NCBI RefSeq assembly: GCF_017833295.1
Contig: NZ_JAFIBW010000001.1
Coordinates: forward strand, 4,429,501-4,493,500
Direction of reading: 5' to 3'
Length of the DNA stretch: 64,000 nt
From: Methylobacterium sp. PvR107
GTDB lineage: Bacteria > Pseudomonadota > Alphaproteobacteria > Rhizobiales > Beijerinckiaceae
The position numbers were made by a program, and so were the translations under genes. The notes beneath the pieces were generated by a model that saw nothing but the letters and a program-made list of their open reading frames with translations, made no database searches and was not told the DNA's origin. Positions 54,611 through 63,655 of this stretch are shown in pieces; within the stretch, counting starts at the first letter, position 1; the number at the start of each line of letters is the position of its first letter.

Positions 54611-54637
54611 GCGGCGGCCCTGTCATCGGGCCGTCGC
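54611..54637 (+). terminator. Hairpin between rpsB and tsf
   Basis: A 10-base stem (gcggcggccc and gggccgtcgc, one G-U) with a 7-base loop, 14 bases after the rpsB stop. No T-run. Probably a partial terminator that lowers tsf relative to rpsB. Confidence 0.45.
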
Positions 54638-54714
54638 GGTTCCAGACATACCGGGCCCGGCCGCTCACCCGCGCGCCGGGCCTCTCTCATCCAGACCACA
54701 CGAAAGGGACCGCC

Positions 54715-55641
54715 ATGGCCAACATCACCGCCGCGATGGTGAAGGAGCTCCGGGACAAGACCGGCGCCGGCATGATGGATTGCAAGGGCGCGCTCAACGA
54801 GACGCAGGGCGACATCGAGGCCGCCGTCGACTGGCTGCGCAAGAAGGGTCTCGCGAAGGCCGCCAAGAAGGCCGGCCGCGTCGCAGCCGAGGGCCTCGTC
54901 GCCGTCGAGTCCGCCGGCCACCATGCCGCTGTGGTCGAGGTGAATTCCGAGACCGACTTCGTCGCCCGCAACGACGCCTTCCAGGCCTTCGCCCGCGAGG
55001 CCGCCAAGATCGCGCTGAACACCGACGGCACGCTGGAGGGTCTCCAGGCCGCCCATTTCCCGGGCGCCACCGAGACCGTTTCCGAGAAGCTGCAGGCCCT
55101 GATCGCGACCATCGGCGAGAACATGAACCTGCGGCGCGTCGCCAAGCTCGAGGTCAAGAAGGGCGTCATCGCCTCCTACGTGCACAGCCAGATCTCCGAG
55201 GGCCTCGGCAAGATCGGCGTGCTCGTGGCGCTGGAATCCGAGGGCGACGTCGACGCGCTGTCGGCCCTCGGCCGTCAGATCGCCATGCACGTCGCGGCGA
55301 CCAACCCGGTGGCACTGGATGCCTCGGGTGTCGACGCCGCCACGGTGGAGCGCGAGTCGAACATCCTGCGCGAGAAGAACGCCGGCAAGCCGGATCACGT
55401 CCTCGCCAAGATCATCGAGAGCGGCCTGAAGAGCTACTACAAGGAGGTGACCCTTCTGGATCAGCCCTTCGTGCATGACGGTTCGAAAACGGTGAGCCAA
55501 GTCCTGAAGGAGGCCGGCGCCAAGGTTGGCGGCCCGGTGGTTCTGACAGGCTTCGTCCGCTACGCGCTGGGCGAGGGCATCGAGAAGGAAGACGGTCCGG
55601 ACTTCGCCACCGAGGTGGCGCAGCAGGCCGGTCGCGCCTGA
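54715..55641 (+). CDS. tsf: Elongation factor Ts
   Basis: 308 residues. Signature [20 protein letters not shown] and [20 protein letters not shown], with N-terminal UBA and dimerisation domains. It exchanges GDP for GTP on EF-Tu. It follows rpsB and has a strong terminator after it. Confidence 0.97.
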   Translation: MANITAAMVKELRDKTGAGMMDCKGALNETQGDIEAAVDWLRKKGLAKAAKKAGRVAAEGLVAVESAGHHAAVVEVNSETDFVARNDAFQAFAREAAKIALNTDGTLEGLQAAHFPGATETVSEKLQALIATIGENMNLRRVAKLEVKKGVIASYVHSQISEGLGKIGVLVALESEGDVDALSALGRQIAMHVAATNPVALDASGVDAATVERESNILREKNAGKPDHVLAKIIESGLKSYYKEVTLLDQPFVHDGSKTVSQVLKEAGAKVGGPVVLTGFVRYALGEGIEKEDGPDFATEVAQQAGRA

Positions 55642-55678
55642 TCGCACCGGCCTGATCTAGCAGGCCCCGTTCGATTCA

Positions 55679-55717
55679 AGCCCCGTCCGGCGCGAGCCGG
55701 GCGGGGCTTCGTGTTTT
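55679..55717 (+). terminator. Terminator after tsf
   Basis: A 12-base stem (agccccgtccgg pairing with ccgggcggggct, one G-U) with a 6-base loop, then tcgtgtttt. It lies 38 bases after the tsf stop and probably ends the rpsB-tsf transcript. Confidence 0.75.
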
Positions 55718-55794
55718 CGTCTGCCGAATCCGTTCCACGCCGGATCGTGTTGCGGCGCACACGCCATTTCGCCGCGCTGCGCTACGTTCCCGGC

Positions 55795-55893
55795 ATGGCT
55801 TTGAAACCCTTCTCCTACCTGATGATCGGCGTGTTCGCGTCCGGTCTCGTCATGACCGTCCTCGGCGCCGTCGGCGTCCTGACGGGCAGCTGA
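55795..55893 (+). CDS. Possible 32-residue membrane peptide
   Basis: The frame MALKPFSYLMIGVFASGLVM, then TVLGAVGVLTGS, is a single hydrophobic helix with a short basic start. It has its own hairpin 6 bases after its stop (55899-55930) and follows the tsf terminator, so it sits in its own transcription space. Function and homologues unknown; a chance frame cannot be excluded. Confidence 0.4.
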   Translation: MALKPFSYLMIGVFASGLVMTVLGAVGVLTGS

Positions 55894-55898
55894 AATCG

Positions 55899-55930
55899 GG
55901 CGCCGGCATGCCCCTGGGCTTGCCGGCGCC
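55899..55930 (+). terminator. Hairpin after the small membrane peptide
   Basis: A perfect 10-base stem (ggcgccggca and tgccggcgcc) with a 12-base loop. No T-run follows. It is placed as a terminator for the small frame ending at 55893. The following stretch to 56089 shows no gene. Confidence 0.5.
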
Positions 55931-56089
55931 TCCCTGGGCCCGGATGAACATCGACCGTGCGCTCCCGCATCGCTCGCGATTCGACCGGGGTATGTGCCAC
56001 CGGGTTGGCCTCGACCCCTCGACTGTGCTCCCGCGCCTGACGTAGAAGCCTCCCGGCTTGCGCGATACGGGATGGAGCCGGGAGACCCG

Positions 56090-56812
56090 ATGCCGGATAC
56101 GACGCCGTTTCGCCGGATCTTGCTGAAGCTGTCGGGCGAGGCTCTGGCCGCTCCGGACGGCTATTGGCTGCACCCCCCGACCCTGGCCGGATTGGCCGAG
56201 GACATCGCCCGCACGATCGAGGCGGGTGCCGAGATCGCCATCGTGGTCGGCGGCGGCAACATGATCCGCGGGGCCAGGATCTCAGCGGCCGGCTGGATCG
56301 ACCGGGCCACCGGCGACTCACTCGGCATGATGGCCACCGTCATGAACTCACTGGCCATCGAGACCGCGCTGAATGCCGCGGGTGTCCAGGCACGGACCAT
56401 GTCGGCGGTTTCCATGCCGACCATCTGCGAGACCTATGCCCGCCAGCCCGCTCTGCATCACCTCGACAAGGGTCAGGTGGTCGTCCTCGCGGGCGGTACC
56501 GGCAACCCGTTCTTCACCACCGACACCGCCGCCGTCCTGCGCGCCGCGGAACTCCGCTGCGACGCCGTGCTCAAGGCGACGCAGGTCGATGGTGTCTACT
56601 CGGCAGACCCCAAGCAGGATCCGACCGCGACCCGCTACGACCGCCTCACCCACGACGAAGCGATCGCCCGCGATCTCAAGGTGATGGACACCGCCGCCTT
56701 CGCGCTCGCCCGCGAGAGCAAGCTATCGATCTTGGTCGGCTCGCTCCATCCGCCGAGTTCGATCGCCGCGATCCTGTCGGGCGAGGCGCCTTCCACACTC
56801 GTGGCACCCTGA
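56090..56812 (+). CDS. pyrH: UMP kinase
   Basis: 240 residues from the ATG at 56090, preceded by GGGAGA; an ATG six codons upstream is possible. Motifs RILLKLSGEAL, IVVGGGNMIRGARIS, and GGTGNPFFTTDTAAVLRAAE. It phosphorylates UMP to UDP and is typically controlled by UTP and GTP. It lies in the rpsB-tsf-pyrH-frr order. Confidence 0.97.
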   Translation: MPDTTPFRRILLKLSGEALAAPDGYWLHPPTLAGLAEDIARTIEAGAEIAIVVGGGNMIRGARISAAGWIDRATGDSLGMMATVMNSLAIETALNAAGVQARTMSAVSMPTICETYARQPALHHLDKGQVVVLAGGTGNPFFTTDTAAVLRAAELRCDAVLKATQVDGVYSADPKQDPTATRYDRLTHDEAIARDLKVMDTAAFALARESKLSILVGSLHPPSSIAAILSGEAPSTLVAP

Positions 56813-56855
56813 GGGAGCGGGTCCGGCCGCGCGTCCCGGTGCCCGCAGCCGACAT

Positions 56856-56969
56856 CGTCATCCCGGGGCCGCGCAGCGGAGCCCGGGCGTCAGACGCGCC
56901 GACATGCAAAAGCAAGGCACCGTCTGTGGTTCTTGATTCCGGGCTCGCCTCCGGCACCCCGGAATGACG
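56856..56969. repeat. Palindromic intergenic repeat between pyrH and frr
   Basis: The element begins cgtcatcccgggg-ccgcgcagcggagccc and ends with the inverse of cgtcattccggggtgccggaggcgagccc, giving imperfect terminal inverted repeats of about 30 bases. The centre holds caaaagcaaggcaccgtctg. This is the layout of dispersed intergenic repeats common in Hyphomicrobiales genomes. It is the only copy I noticed in this window. Confidence 0.65.
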
Positions 56970-57124
56970 GCGTGCGTTCCCCCAACCCGTTCGACCGCCG
57001 CCCGACCGGTCCGGGCTCGTTCCGATCGGAAGACGGTTTGCGGCCCTGAAAAAATTCGTCCATTGAGGCCGCGACTGCCCGCGCAGGGCTACAAGATACC
57101 GTCAGACGTCTCGGGACGACCCTC

Positions 57125-57688
57125 ATGGCCACACCGGAATTCGATCTCAACGACATCAAGCGCCGGATGCAGGGCGCCGTCGCCTCGCTCTCGAAGGATC
57201 TCGGCTCGCTGCGCACCGGCCGCGCCACGCCGTCGCTCGTCGACCCGATCCAGGTCGACGCCTACGGCTCGATGATGCCGATGGCCCAAGTCGCTACCGT
57301 CAGCGTGCCAGAGCCGCGGCTCCTGTCGATCTCGGTCTGGGACCGGAGCATGGTCACCGCCGTCGAGAAGGCGATCCGCGAATCCGACCTCGGCCTCAAT
57401 CCGCAGACCGAGGGGCAGACCATTCGGCTCCGCATCCCCGAGATGAACGAGCAGCGCCGCAAGGAGATGGTCAAGGTCGCCCACAAGTACACCGAGGAGG
57501 CCCGCGTCGCCGTCCGCCACGTCCGCCGGGACGGCCTCGACCACCTCAAGAAGCTCCTGAAGGACAGCGCCATCTCGGAGGATGACGAGAAGCGTCAGGC
57601 CACCGACGTTCAGAAGGCGACCGACCAGTACATCGCCGAGATCGACGGCGTGCTGGCCTCCAAGGAGAAGGAGATCATGCAGGTCTGA
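57125..57688 (+). CDS. frr: Ribosome recycling factor
   Basis: 187 residues, normal size. Signature [20 protein letters not shown] and [20 protein letters not shown]. It splits post-termination ribosomes with EF-G. The next gene (cdsA) follows 19 bases later. Confidence 0.97.
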   Translation: MATPEFDLNDIKRRMQGAVASLSKDLGSLRTGRATPSLVDPIQVDAYGSMMPMAQVATVSVPEPRLLSISVWDRSMVTAVEKAIRESDLGLNPQTEGQTIRLRIPEMNEQRRKEMVKVAHKYTEEARVAVRHVRRDGLDHLKKLLKDSAISEDDEKRQATDVQKATDQYIAEIDGVLASKEKEIMQV

Positions 57689-57707
57689 GGCGAAGGACGG
57701 GACGCGC

Positions 57708-58565
57708 GTGACCTCCGCCGCCGCACCGGCCGCGCGTCCCTCGGGGCGGCGCGAGCTGTGGCTGCGCGTCGCCTCGGGTCTCGTGCTCGGGGCCGGCGTG
57801 CTGGCCGCGCTGGTCTATGGCGGCTGGCCCTTCGCGGGGATCTGGCTCGCCGCCGGCATCGTCGGCTTCGCCGAGTGGATGGTGATGAGCCGCACCGAGC
57901 CGCGCGAGGTGCTGATCGCGCTGGGCGCGGCGACACTCGGGGCCCTGCTGCTCTGCCAGCGCGGCGGTGCGCCGACGCCGGCCTGCCTTGCGGTCCTGCT
58001 GCTGGGTGCCGCGGCCTGCGCCACCGTGGCCCGGACCGGCCGGGGACGGCTCCGCGCCTTCCTTGGTGTGCTCGGCGCGGCGGCGGTCGCGGCGGTGCCG
58101 GTCGCCCTGCGCGACGACCCCGCCATTGGACTTGTCGGGCCGGCCTGGATGTTCGCGGTGGTCTGGTGCACCGACATCGCCGCCTATTTCGCCGGCCGAA
58201 AGATCGGCGGACCGAAGCTGATGCCCCGGGTCTCGCCGAACAAGACTTGGTCGGGCGCCCTCGGTGGCCTCGTCGGCGCGGTCGCGGCCGGCACGCTCGT
58301 CCCGGTGGTCGCCGACCTCGCCGGGATGACCTTGCCCAGCGCCGCTTCCCTGCCCGTGGTGGCGGGCGTGAGCGCGCTGGCCTCCGTCCTGAGCCAGGCG
58401 GGGGACCTCATCGAATCTGGGCTGAAGCGCCATTACGGCGTCAAGGATTCCGGCAGGATCATCCCGGGCCATGGCGGCGTCATGGACCGGCTCGACGGAT
58501 TTTTTGCGGTGGCCGCGCTGGCGGCCGTCTATCTCGCCCTGCTCGGGATCGGTGCGATCGCGTGA
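57708..58565 (+). CDS. cdsA: Phosphatidate cytidylyltransferase
   Basis: 285 residues from a GTG at 57708. About eight membrane spans and the CdsA signature near the C-terminus (GLKRHYGVKDSGRIIPGHGG, then VMDRLDGFF). It makes CDP-diacylglycerol for all phospholipids, including the PgsA pathway. uppS, usually between frr and cdsA, is absent. Confidence 0.94.
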   Translation: MTSAAAPAARPSGRRELWLRVASGLVLGAGVLAALVYGGWPFAGIWLAAGIVGFAEWMVMSRTEPREVLIALGAATLGALLLCQRGGAPTPACLAVLLLGAAACATVARTGRGRLRAFLGVLGAAAVAAVPVALRDDPAIGLVGPAWMFAVVWCTDIAAYFAGRKIGGPKLMPRVSPNKTWSGALGGLVGAVAAGTLVPVVADLAGMTLPSAASLPVVAGVSALASVLSQAGDLIESGLKRHYGVKDSGRIIPGHGGVMDRLDGFFAVAALAAVYLALLGIGAIA

Positions 58566-58584
58566 CGATGAGGGAGTTGAACCT

Positions 58585-59763
58585 GTGACCCAGATCGTCA
58601 GCGTCTTCGGCGCCACCGGCTCGATCGGTCGCTCGACCGCCGACCTGCTGGCCCAGCACGCCGGCCGGTTCCGCGTCGGTGCCCTGGTCGGCGGCAAGGA
58701 TCCCATCGCACTGGCCAAGGTCGCCCGCGAGTTGAACGCCTCGTTCGCGGCGCTCGCCGACGAAGCCGCAGGCCCGGTCCTCGCAGAGGCCCTGTCGGGT
58801 TCCGGAATCCCGAGCGGGGCGGGTGAGGGCGCCGTCATGGAGGCGGTCGCCCGGGACGCCGATATCGTGGTGGCGGCGGTGAGCGGGGCGGCCGGGCTGA
58901 GATCGACCCACGCGGCGCTTCGTCTCGGCCGCACGGTCGCGCTGGCCAACAAAGAGAGCCTCGTCTGCGCCGGTGATGCCTTCATGCGCGACGCGGCGCG
59001 CTACGGCGCCACGATCCTGCCGATGGATTCCGAGCACGACGCCCTGAGCCAGGCGCTGGCCGGCCGTCCGCTCGCCGATGTCCGCACCATGATGATCACG
59101 GCCTCGGGCGGTCCGTTCCGGACCTGGAGCCGCGAACGAATTGCTGCCGCTTCCCCGGCCGAGGCAGCCGCCCATCCAACCTGGTCGATGGGCATGAAGA
59201 TCAACATCGATTCGGCGAGCCTGATGAACAAGGGCCTCGAGCTGATCGAGGCGCACCACCTGTTCGGCATCGAACCCGAGCGCCTGGACGTCGTGGTGCA
59301 CCCGCAATCGGTGATCCACGGCATGGTCTACTGGCTCGACGGCGCCGTCACCGCCGAGCTGGCTCTGCCCGACATGCGCGTGCCGATCTCGCACTGCCTG
59401 GGGCTCGGCGACCGCCTGACTATCGAGCGGGGCCGGCCCCTCGACCTCGTGAAGCTCGGATCGCTGACCTTCGAGGCGGCGGATGAGGCGCGCTTCCCCT
59501 GCCTGCGGATCGCCCGCGCGGCGCTGGCGGCCGGCGGCGCGGCGCCGACCGTGATGAACGCGGCCAACGAGATCGCGGTGGCGGCCTTCATCGCCGGCCG
59601 GATCGGCTTCTACGGGATCAGCGATCTGGTCGAGCGCGCCTGCACGCACTTCGCCGGTCCGTACCGGTCAGCGCCGGCCGACGTCGACGAGGCGCTCGCC
59701 ATCGACGCGCATGTGCGGGCCTGGAGCGCCGAGGCGCTGCCGGAGCTGCGCGCGGCCGGTTAG
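58585..59763 (+). CDS. dxr: 1-deoxy-D-xylulose 5-phosphate reductoisomerase
   Basis: 392 residues from a GTG at 58585, with GAGGGAG about 10 bases ahead. NADPH motif FGATGSIGRSTADLL, then LANKESLVCAG, LPMDSEHDALSQAL, TASGGPFR and PTWSMGMKINIDSASLMNKG. It commits 1-deoxyxylulose 5-phosphate to isoprenoid synthesis. In most alphaproteobacteria rseP follows directly; here an efflux module comes between. Confidence 0.96.
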   Translation: MTQIVSVFGATGSIGRSTADLLAQHAGRFRVGALVGGKDPIALAKVARELNASFAALADEAAGPVLAEALSGSGIPSGAGEGAVMEAVARDADIVVAAVSGAAGLRSTHAALRLGRTVALANKESLVCAGDAFMRDAARYGATILPMDSEHDALSQALAGRPLADVRTMMITASGGPFRTWSRERIAAASPAEAAAHPTWSMGMKINIDSASLMNKGLELIEAHHLFGIEPERLDVVVHPQSVIHGMVYWLDGAVTAELALPDMRVPISHCLGLGDRLTIERGRPLDLVKLGSLTFEAADEARFPCLRIARAALAAGGAAPTVMNAANEIAVAAFIAGRIGFYGISDLVERACTHFAGPYRSAPADVDEALAIDAHVRAWSAEALPELRAAG

Positions 59764-59875
59764 ACCCCGTCTCTACGGGCGCAGGGAAGCAACCGTGGGC
59801 GGCGCGACATCTGCAAGCGGCGCCGTTGGATTGCTTCGCCCCACTCTTAAAGACGGTCGCCGCCAAAGCTGCGCT

Positions 59876-60514
59876 TCAGCGCTCCGTCCCGTACCCGGCC
59901 AGGAACACCCGCACCGCCTCATCGACCTGATGGCGCGTCAGGGCCGCATCGGCGATGCCGCCCGCCCTGAACAGCAGCCGGGTCAGCAGGCCCGCTTGGC
60001 ACAGGTGCAGGAAGTGCCGCGCCGCGAGTTCGGTATCGGCGATCCGCAGCCGGCCGGCCGCAACCTGTGCGTCGAGATAGCCTGACAGGCGTTCGATGCC
60101 GCAGGCGGGTCCGGCCTCGTAGAAGGCCTGCCCGAAACGCGGGAACTTCTCGCAGGCGCCGATCACCGTCCGGACCACCGAGACGTGCTCCGGCCGGCAC
60201 ATCTCGGTCAGGAAGCTGATGCCGAGCCGCACCAGCACACCCGGCACGTTCGGATCGTCGGCGTCGAGGGTGAAGAGCGCCTCGGCGAGGCCCGTCTTCT
60301 CCTGGATGATCAGCGCCTCGAACAAGTCTTCCTTGTTCTCGAAGTAGACGTAGAGCGTGCCCTTGGAGACCCCGGCCGCCCGGGCGATCTCGCCCATGCT
60401 GGCGCCGTCGAAACCCGCCGACAGGAACACCGTCCGCGCGCCGTCGAGGATCTGCCGCCGCTTGTCGCCCTCGTGCTGGGCCTGATTCCGCTCCAGCACC
60501 ACACCCTGAGCCAT
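59876..60514 (-). CDS. TetR/AcrR family repressor of the EmrAB-type pump
   Basis: 212 residues. N-terminal TetR DNA-binding domain (KRRQILDGARTVFLSAGFDG, then GVSKGTLYVYFENKEDLFEA). The C-terminal ligand domain is of the AcrR/TtgR-like class (AefR-type). It is divergent from the pump genes, and the gap carries two palindromes that match TetR-type operators. It is inferred to repress itself and the pump until a ligand binds. Confidence 0.92.
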   Translation of the reverse strand: MAQGVVLERNQAQHEGDKRRQILDGARTVFLSAGFDGASMGEIARAAGVSKGTLYVYFENKEDLFEALIIQEKTGLAEALFTLDADDPNVPGVLVRLGISFLTEMCRPEHVSVVRTVIGACEKFPRFGQAFYEAGPACGIERLSGYLDAQVAAGRLRIADTELAARHFLHLCQAGLLTRLLFRAGGIADAALTRHQVDEAVRVFLAGYGTER

Positions 60515-60546
60515 CGTTCCGCTCCGCGCCCCAGACGCCGCCGCGC

Positions 60547-60567
60547 TTGACCGAACCGTTCGGTCAA
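60547..60567. promoter_or_regulatory. TetR-type operator 1
   Basis: A 21-base palindrome, TTGACCGAA-CCG-TTCGGTCAA, with 9-base perfect arms, 33 bases upstream of the tetR start. Its partner lies 68 bases away (centre to centre). Confidence 0.8.
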
Positions 60568-60614
60568 CATAATCTGAGGCGTCTACCGAAGCGCGTCAAG
60601 ACGCGTCTTCCTCA

Positions 60615-60635
60615 TTGACCGAACGGTTCGGTCAT
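60615..60635. promoter_or_regulatory. TetR-type operator 2
   Basis: A 21-base near-copy of operator 1, TTGACCGAA-CGG-TTCGGTCAT, with 8-base perfect arms. It ends 18 bases upstream of the pump start (60654), so it probably overlaps the pump promoter. Confidence 0.8.
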
Positions 60636-60653
60636 ACACTTCGAGGCGCTGAG

Positions 60654-61898
60654 ATGTCCCTTCGCGAGGACGCGGATCGGCCGACTTCCGGCCTCGAGAA
60701 CCCCGCCGAGATCGGATCGGACGAACGCGCGGAGCATGCAGTGCCTGCGGCGGCCGATTCGGCTACAGCGGCCGGATCGGTCGCCACATCGGCGGCGTCA
60801 GTGAGCAAGCGGCCTCTCAAGAAGCTTATCCTGCTCGCTGTGCTGGCCGCCGCGCTTGCGGGTGGTGCCTATGAGGGCTGGCAATGGTGGACCGTCGGGC
60901 GGTTCTTCGTCGCCACCGACGACGCCTATGTCCAGGCCGACATCTCGGTGCTGGCCGCGAAGGTCCCGGGCTACCTCGAAGCGGTCCCAGTGGTGAACGG
61001 CCTGTCGGTGAAGAAGGGCGCGGTGATCGCAAAGCTCGACGACGGCGATTACCGCCTCGCGCTCCAGGCCGCGCAGGACAAGCTCGCGACCCAGGAGAGC
61101 ACGATCGCGCGCATCGGCCGGCAGGCCGAGGCGGCGCAGGCGCAGGTCGCCCAGGCCGCCGCGCAACTCGACGGCACCCGCGCCGATGCTGTCCGCGCCC
61201 AGGCGGACTTCACCCGGGCGACGCAGATGCAGGCAGATTACGTCGCCAAGTCCCGCATCGACCAGACCCGCGCCGACCGCGACCGGACCGAAGCTTCGGT
61301 CAAGGCCATGGAGGCCGGCCTCGTCGCGGCTCGCGCCAATGTCGACGTTCTGCAGGCGCAGAGACGCGAGGCGGAGAGCCTCGCGGCGGAGCTGCGCACC
61401 GCGGTCGACCGGGCCCGGCGCGATCTCGACTTCACGGTGATCCGCGCGCCGTTCGACGGCGTGGTCGGCAACAAGGCGGTCGAGGCCGGCGCCTACGTCT
61501 CGCCCGGCACCCGGATCGCCGCCCTGGTGCCGCTCCAGAGCGTGCGGATCGACGCGAACTTCAAGGAGACGCAGGTTCAGCGCATGCGCCCCGGCCAGCC
61601 GGTCACGGTCACGGTCGACGCCTATCCGGACCGCGAGATCCACGCCGTGGTCGAGTCGTTCTCGCCCGCCTCCGGCTCGGTGTTCAGCCTGCTGCCGCCC
61701 GACAACGCGACGGGTAACTTCACCAAGATCGTCCAGCGCCTGCCCGTACGGGTGCGCGTGCCCGAGGACGTCGCCCGCGAGGGTCTGCTGCGGCCGGGCC
61801 TGTCGGCGGTGGTGCGGGTCGATACCCGCGCCGGCGCGGACCGCTCCGTGCTCGACCGGGCCGCGCGCGAGCGGCCGGTCAGCACCGCGAGCCGCTGA
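60654..61898 (+). CDS. HlyD/EmrA-type membrane fusion protein
   Basis: 414 residues from the ATG at 60654. A polar N-terminus precedes one membrane span (LILLAVLAAALAGGAYEGWQ, residues about 58-77). The EmrA core follows: TDDAYVQADISVLAAKVPGY, a coiled-coil hairpin (about 145-260), then VIRAPFDGVVGNKAVEAGAY. It joins the inner-membrane pump to an outer-membrane channel. First gene of a two-gene pump operon controlled by the adjacent TetR. Confidence 0.93.
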   Translation: MSLREDADRPTSGLENPAEIGSDERAEHAVPAAADSATAAGSVATSAASVSKRPLKKLILLAVLAAALAGGAYEGWQWWTVGRFFVATDDAYVQADISVLAAKVPGYLEAVPVVNGLSVKKGAVIAKLDDGDYRLALQAAQDKLATQESTIARIGRQAEAAQAQVAQAAAQLDGTRADAVRAQADFTRATQMQADYVAKSRIDQTRADRDRTEASVKAMEAGLVAARANVDVLQAQRREAESLAAELRTAVDRARRDLDFTVIRAPFDGVVGNKAVEAGAYVSPGTRIAALVPLQSVRIDANFKETQVQRMRPGQPVTVTVDAYPDREIHAVVESFSPASGSVFSLLPPDNATGNFTKIVQRLPVRVRVPEDVAREGLLRPGLSAVVRVDTRAGADRSVLDRAARERPVSTASR

Positions 61899-61906
61899 GG
61901 CAGGCC

Positions 61907-63490
61907 GTGGCCAGTGCCGCACGTTCCACGGGCGGGCTGGCCCGCACCGTCGAGCCGCCGCTGGACCGCCGCCGCATGGTGGCGTTCCTCTGCATGGTCT
62001 TCGGGATGTTCATGGCGATCCTGGACATCCAGATCGTCTCGGCCTCCCTGAACGAGATCCAGGCCGGCCTCTCGGCCTCGGGCGACGAGATTCCCTGGGT
62101 CCAGACCAGCTACCTCGTCGCCGAGGTCATCTCGATCCCGCTCTCCGGCACCCTGTCGCGGGTACTCTCGACGCGCTGGATGTTCGCGATCTCGGCCGGC
62201 GGCTTCACCGCCATGAGCCTGATGTGCGCCACCTCCTCGTCGATCGGCGAGATGATCGTCTGGCGGGCTGCCCAGGGCTTCATCGGCGGCGGCATGATCC
62301 CGACCGTCTTCGCCGCGGCCTTTACGATCTTTCCGCCCTCCAAGCGGACCATCGTGTCGCCGATGATCGGCCTCGTGGCGACGCTGGCGCCGACGATCGG
62401 CCCGACGGTGGGCGGCTATCTCACCGACCTGATGTCCTGGCACTGGCTGTTCCTGATCAACGTCGTCCCCGGTATCTTCGTGACGGTCTCGACCTGGATC
62501 CTGGTCGATTTCGACGAGCCCAATTACGGCCTGATCAAGTCGTTCGACTGGGCTGGGCTCGCCTTCATGGCCGGGTTCCTCGGCTGCCTCGAATACGTAC
62601 TGGAGGAGGGCCCGAACCACGATTGGTTGCAGGACGAGGCGGTCTTCGCCTGCGCGGCGATCTGCGGGACCTCGGCGCTGCTGTTCTTCTGGCGGGTGTT
62701 CACCGCCAGGCAGCCGATCGTCGACCTGCGCGCCTTCTCGGACCGGAATTTCGCCAGCGGCTGCGTTGCCAGCTTCGTGCTGGGCATTGGCCTCTACGGG
62801 CTGACCTACATCTACCCGGTCTACCTCGCCCGGGTCCGCGGCTACTCGGCGCTGATGATCGGCGAGACCATGTTCGTCTCCGGCCTGTGCATGTTCGCGA
62901 CGGCGCCGATCGCGGGCCGCCTGTCCGGCAAGGTCGATCCGCGCCTCATGATGGGGCTCGGCTTCGTCGGCTTCGCCTGCGGCACGTGGATCGTCACGGG
63001 GCTCACCAAGGACTGGGATTTCTACGAGCTGCTGCTGCCGCAGATCCTGCGGGGTTGCTCGCTCATGCTGTGCATGATCCCGATCAACAACATCGCGCTG
63101 GGGACGCTGCCGCCGGCGCGCATGAAGAACGCGTCGGGCCTGTTCAACCTGACGCGCAATCTCGGCGGCGCGGTCGGCCTCGCGCTGATCAACACGATCC
63201 TCAACGACCGGTGGGACCTTCATCTCACACGGCTTCACGAGCGGTTCACCTGGGCGAACACGGCCGCGCTGGAGCGCCTCGACACCCTGCAGCGCGGCTT
63301 CGAGGCCTACGGCAGCGCTGCGCCCGGCATGGCGCTGCAGGCGATGACGAATACGGTGCGGATCCAGGGTCTGGTGATGGCCTTCGAGGATGTGTTCCTG
63401 GCTCTCACGGCCTTGTTCCTGGCAATCGCCTGCGCCGTACCGTTGATCCGTCGCCCGAACGCCGCGGCGGGCGGGGGCGGCGGGCACTGA
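61907..63490 (+). CDS. EmrB/QacA-type MFS drug transporter (DHA2 family)
   Basis: 527 residues from a GTG at 61907. Fourteen membrane spans expected; start of the first, MVAFLCMVFGMFMAILDIQI. Conserved motifs include WVQTSYLVAEVISIPLSG, LAPTIGPTVGGYL and NLGGAVGLALINT. It is a proton-driven exporter, most likely of toxic or aromatic compounds, working with the fusion protein 8 bases upstream. The C-terminal tail is Gly-rich. Confidence 0.93.
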   Translation: MASAARSTGGLARTVEPPLDRRRMVAFLCMVFGMFMAILDIQIVSASLNEIQAGLSASGDEIPWVQTSYLVAEVISIPLSGTLSRVLSTRWMFAISAGGFTAMSLMCATSSSIGEMIVWRAAQGFIGGGMIPTVFAAAFTIFPPSKRTIVSPMIGLVATLAPTIGPTVGGYLTDLMSWHWLFLINVVPGIFVTVSTWILVDFDEPNYGLIKSFDWAGLAFMAGFLGCLEYVLEEGPNHDWLQDEAVFACAAICGTSALLFFWRVFTARQPIVDLRAFSDRNFASGCVASFVLGIGLYGLTYIYPVYLARVRGYSALMIGETMFVSGLCMFATAPIAGRLSGKVDPRLMMGLGFVGFACGTWIVTGLTKDWDFYELLLPQILRGCSLMLCMIPINNIALGTLPPARMKNASGLFNLTRNLGGAVGLALINTILNDRWDLHLTRLHERFTWANTAALERLDTLQRGFEAYGSAAPGMALQAMTNTVRIQGLVMAFEDVFLALTALFLAIACAVPLIRRPNAAAGGGGGH

Positions 63491-63655
63491 CGGCCCCGGC
63501 CGGCCGGCGCGCGCAGAGCGTGCGGAATCGGACGGCGCGTGCGACCTTCCGCAGCCTGCGCGCAGGATTGCGTTGGCAGGGGGCGGCTCCGATCTGCTAG
63601 AACAGCGCGATGCCTGGCCCGAGAAGCCGGCGCGAAGACGGCCAGGGAACGGCTT

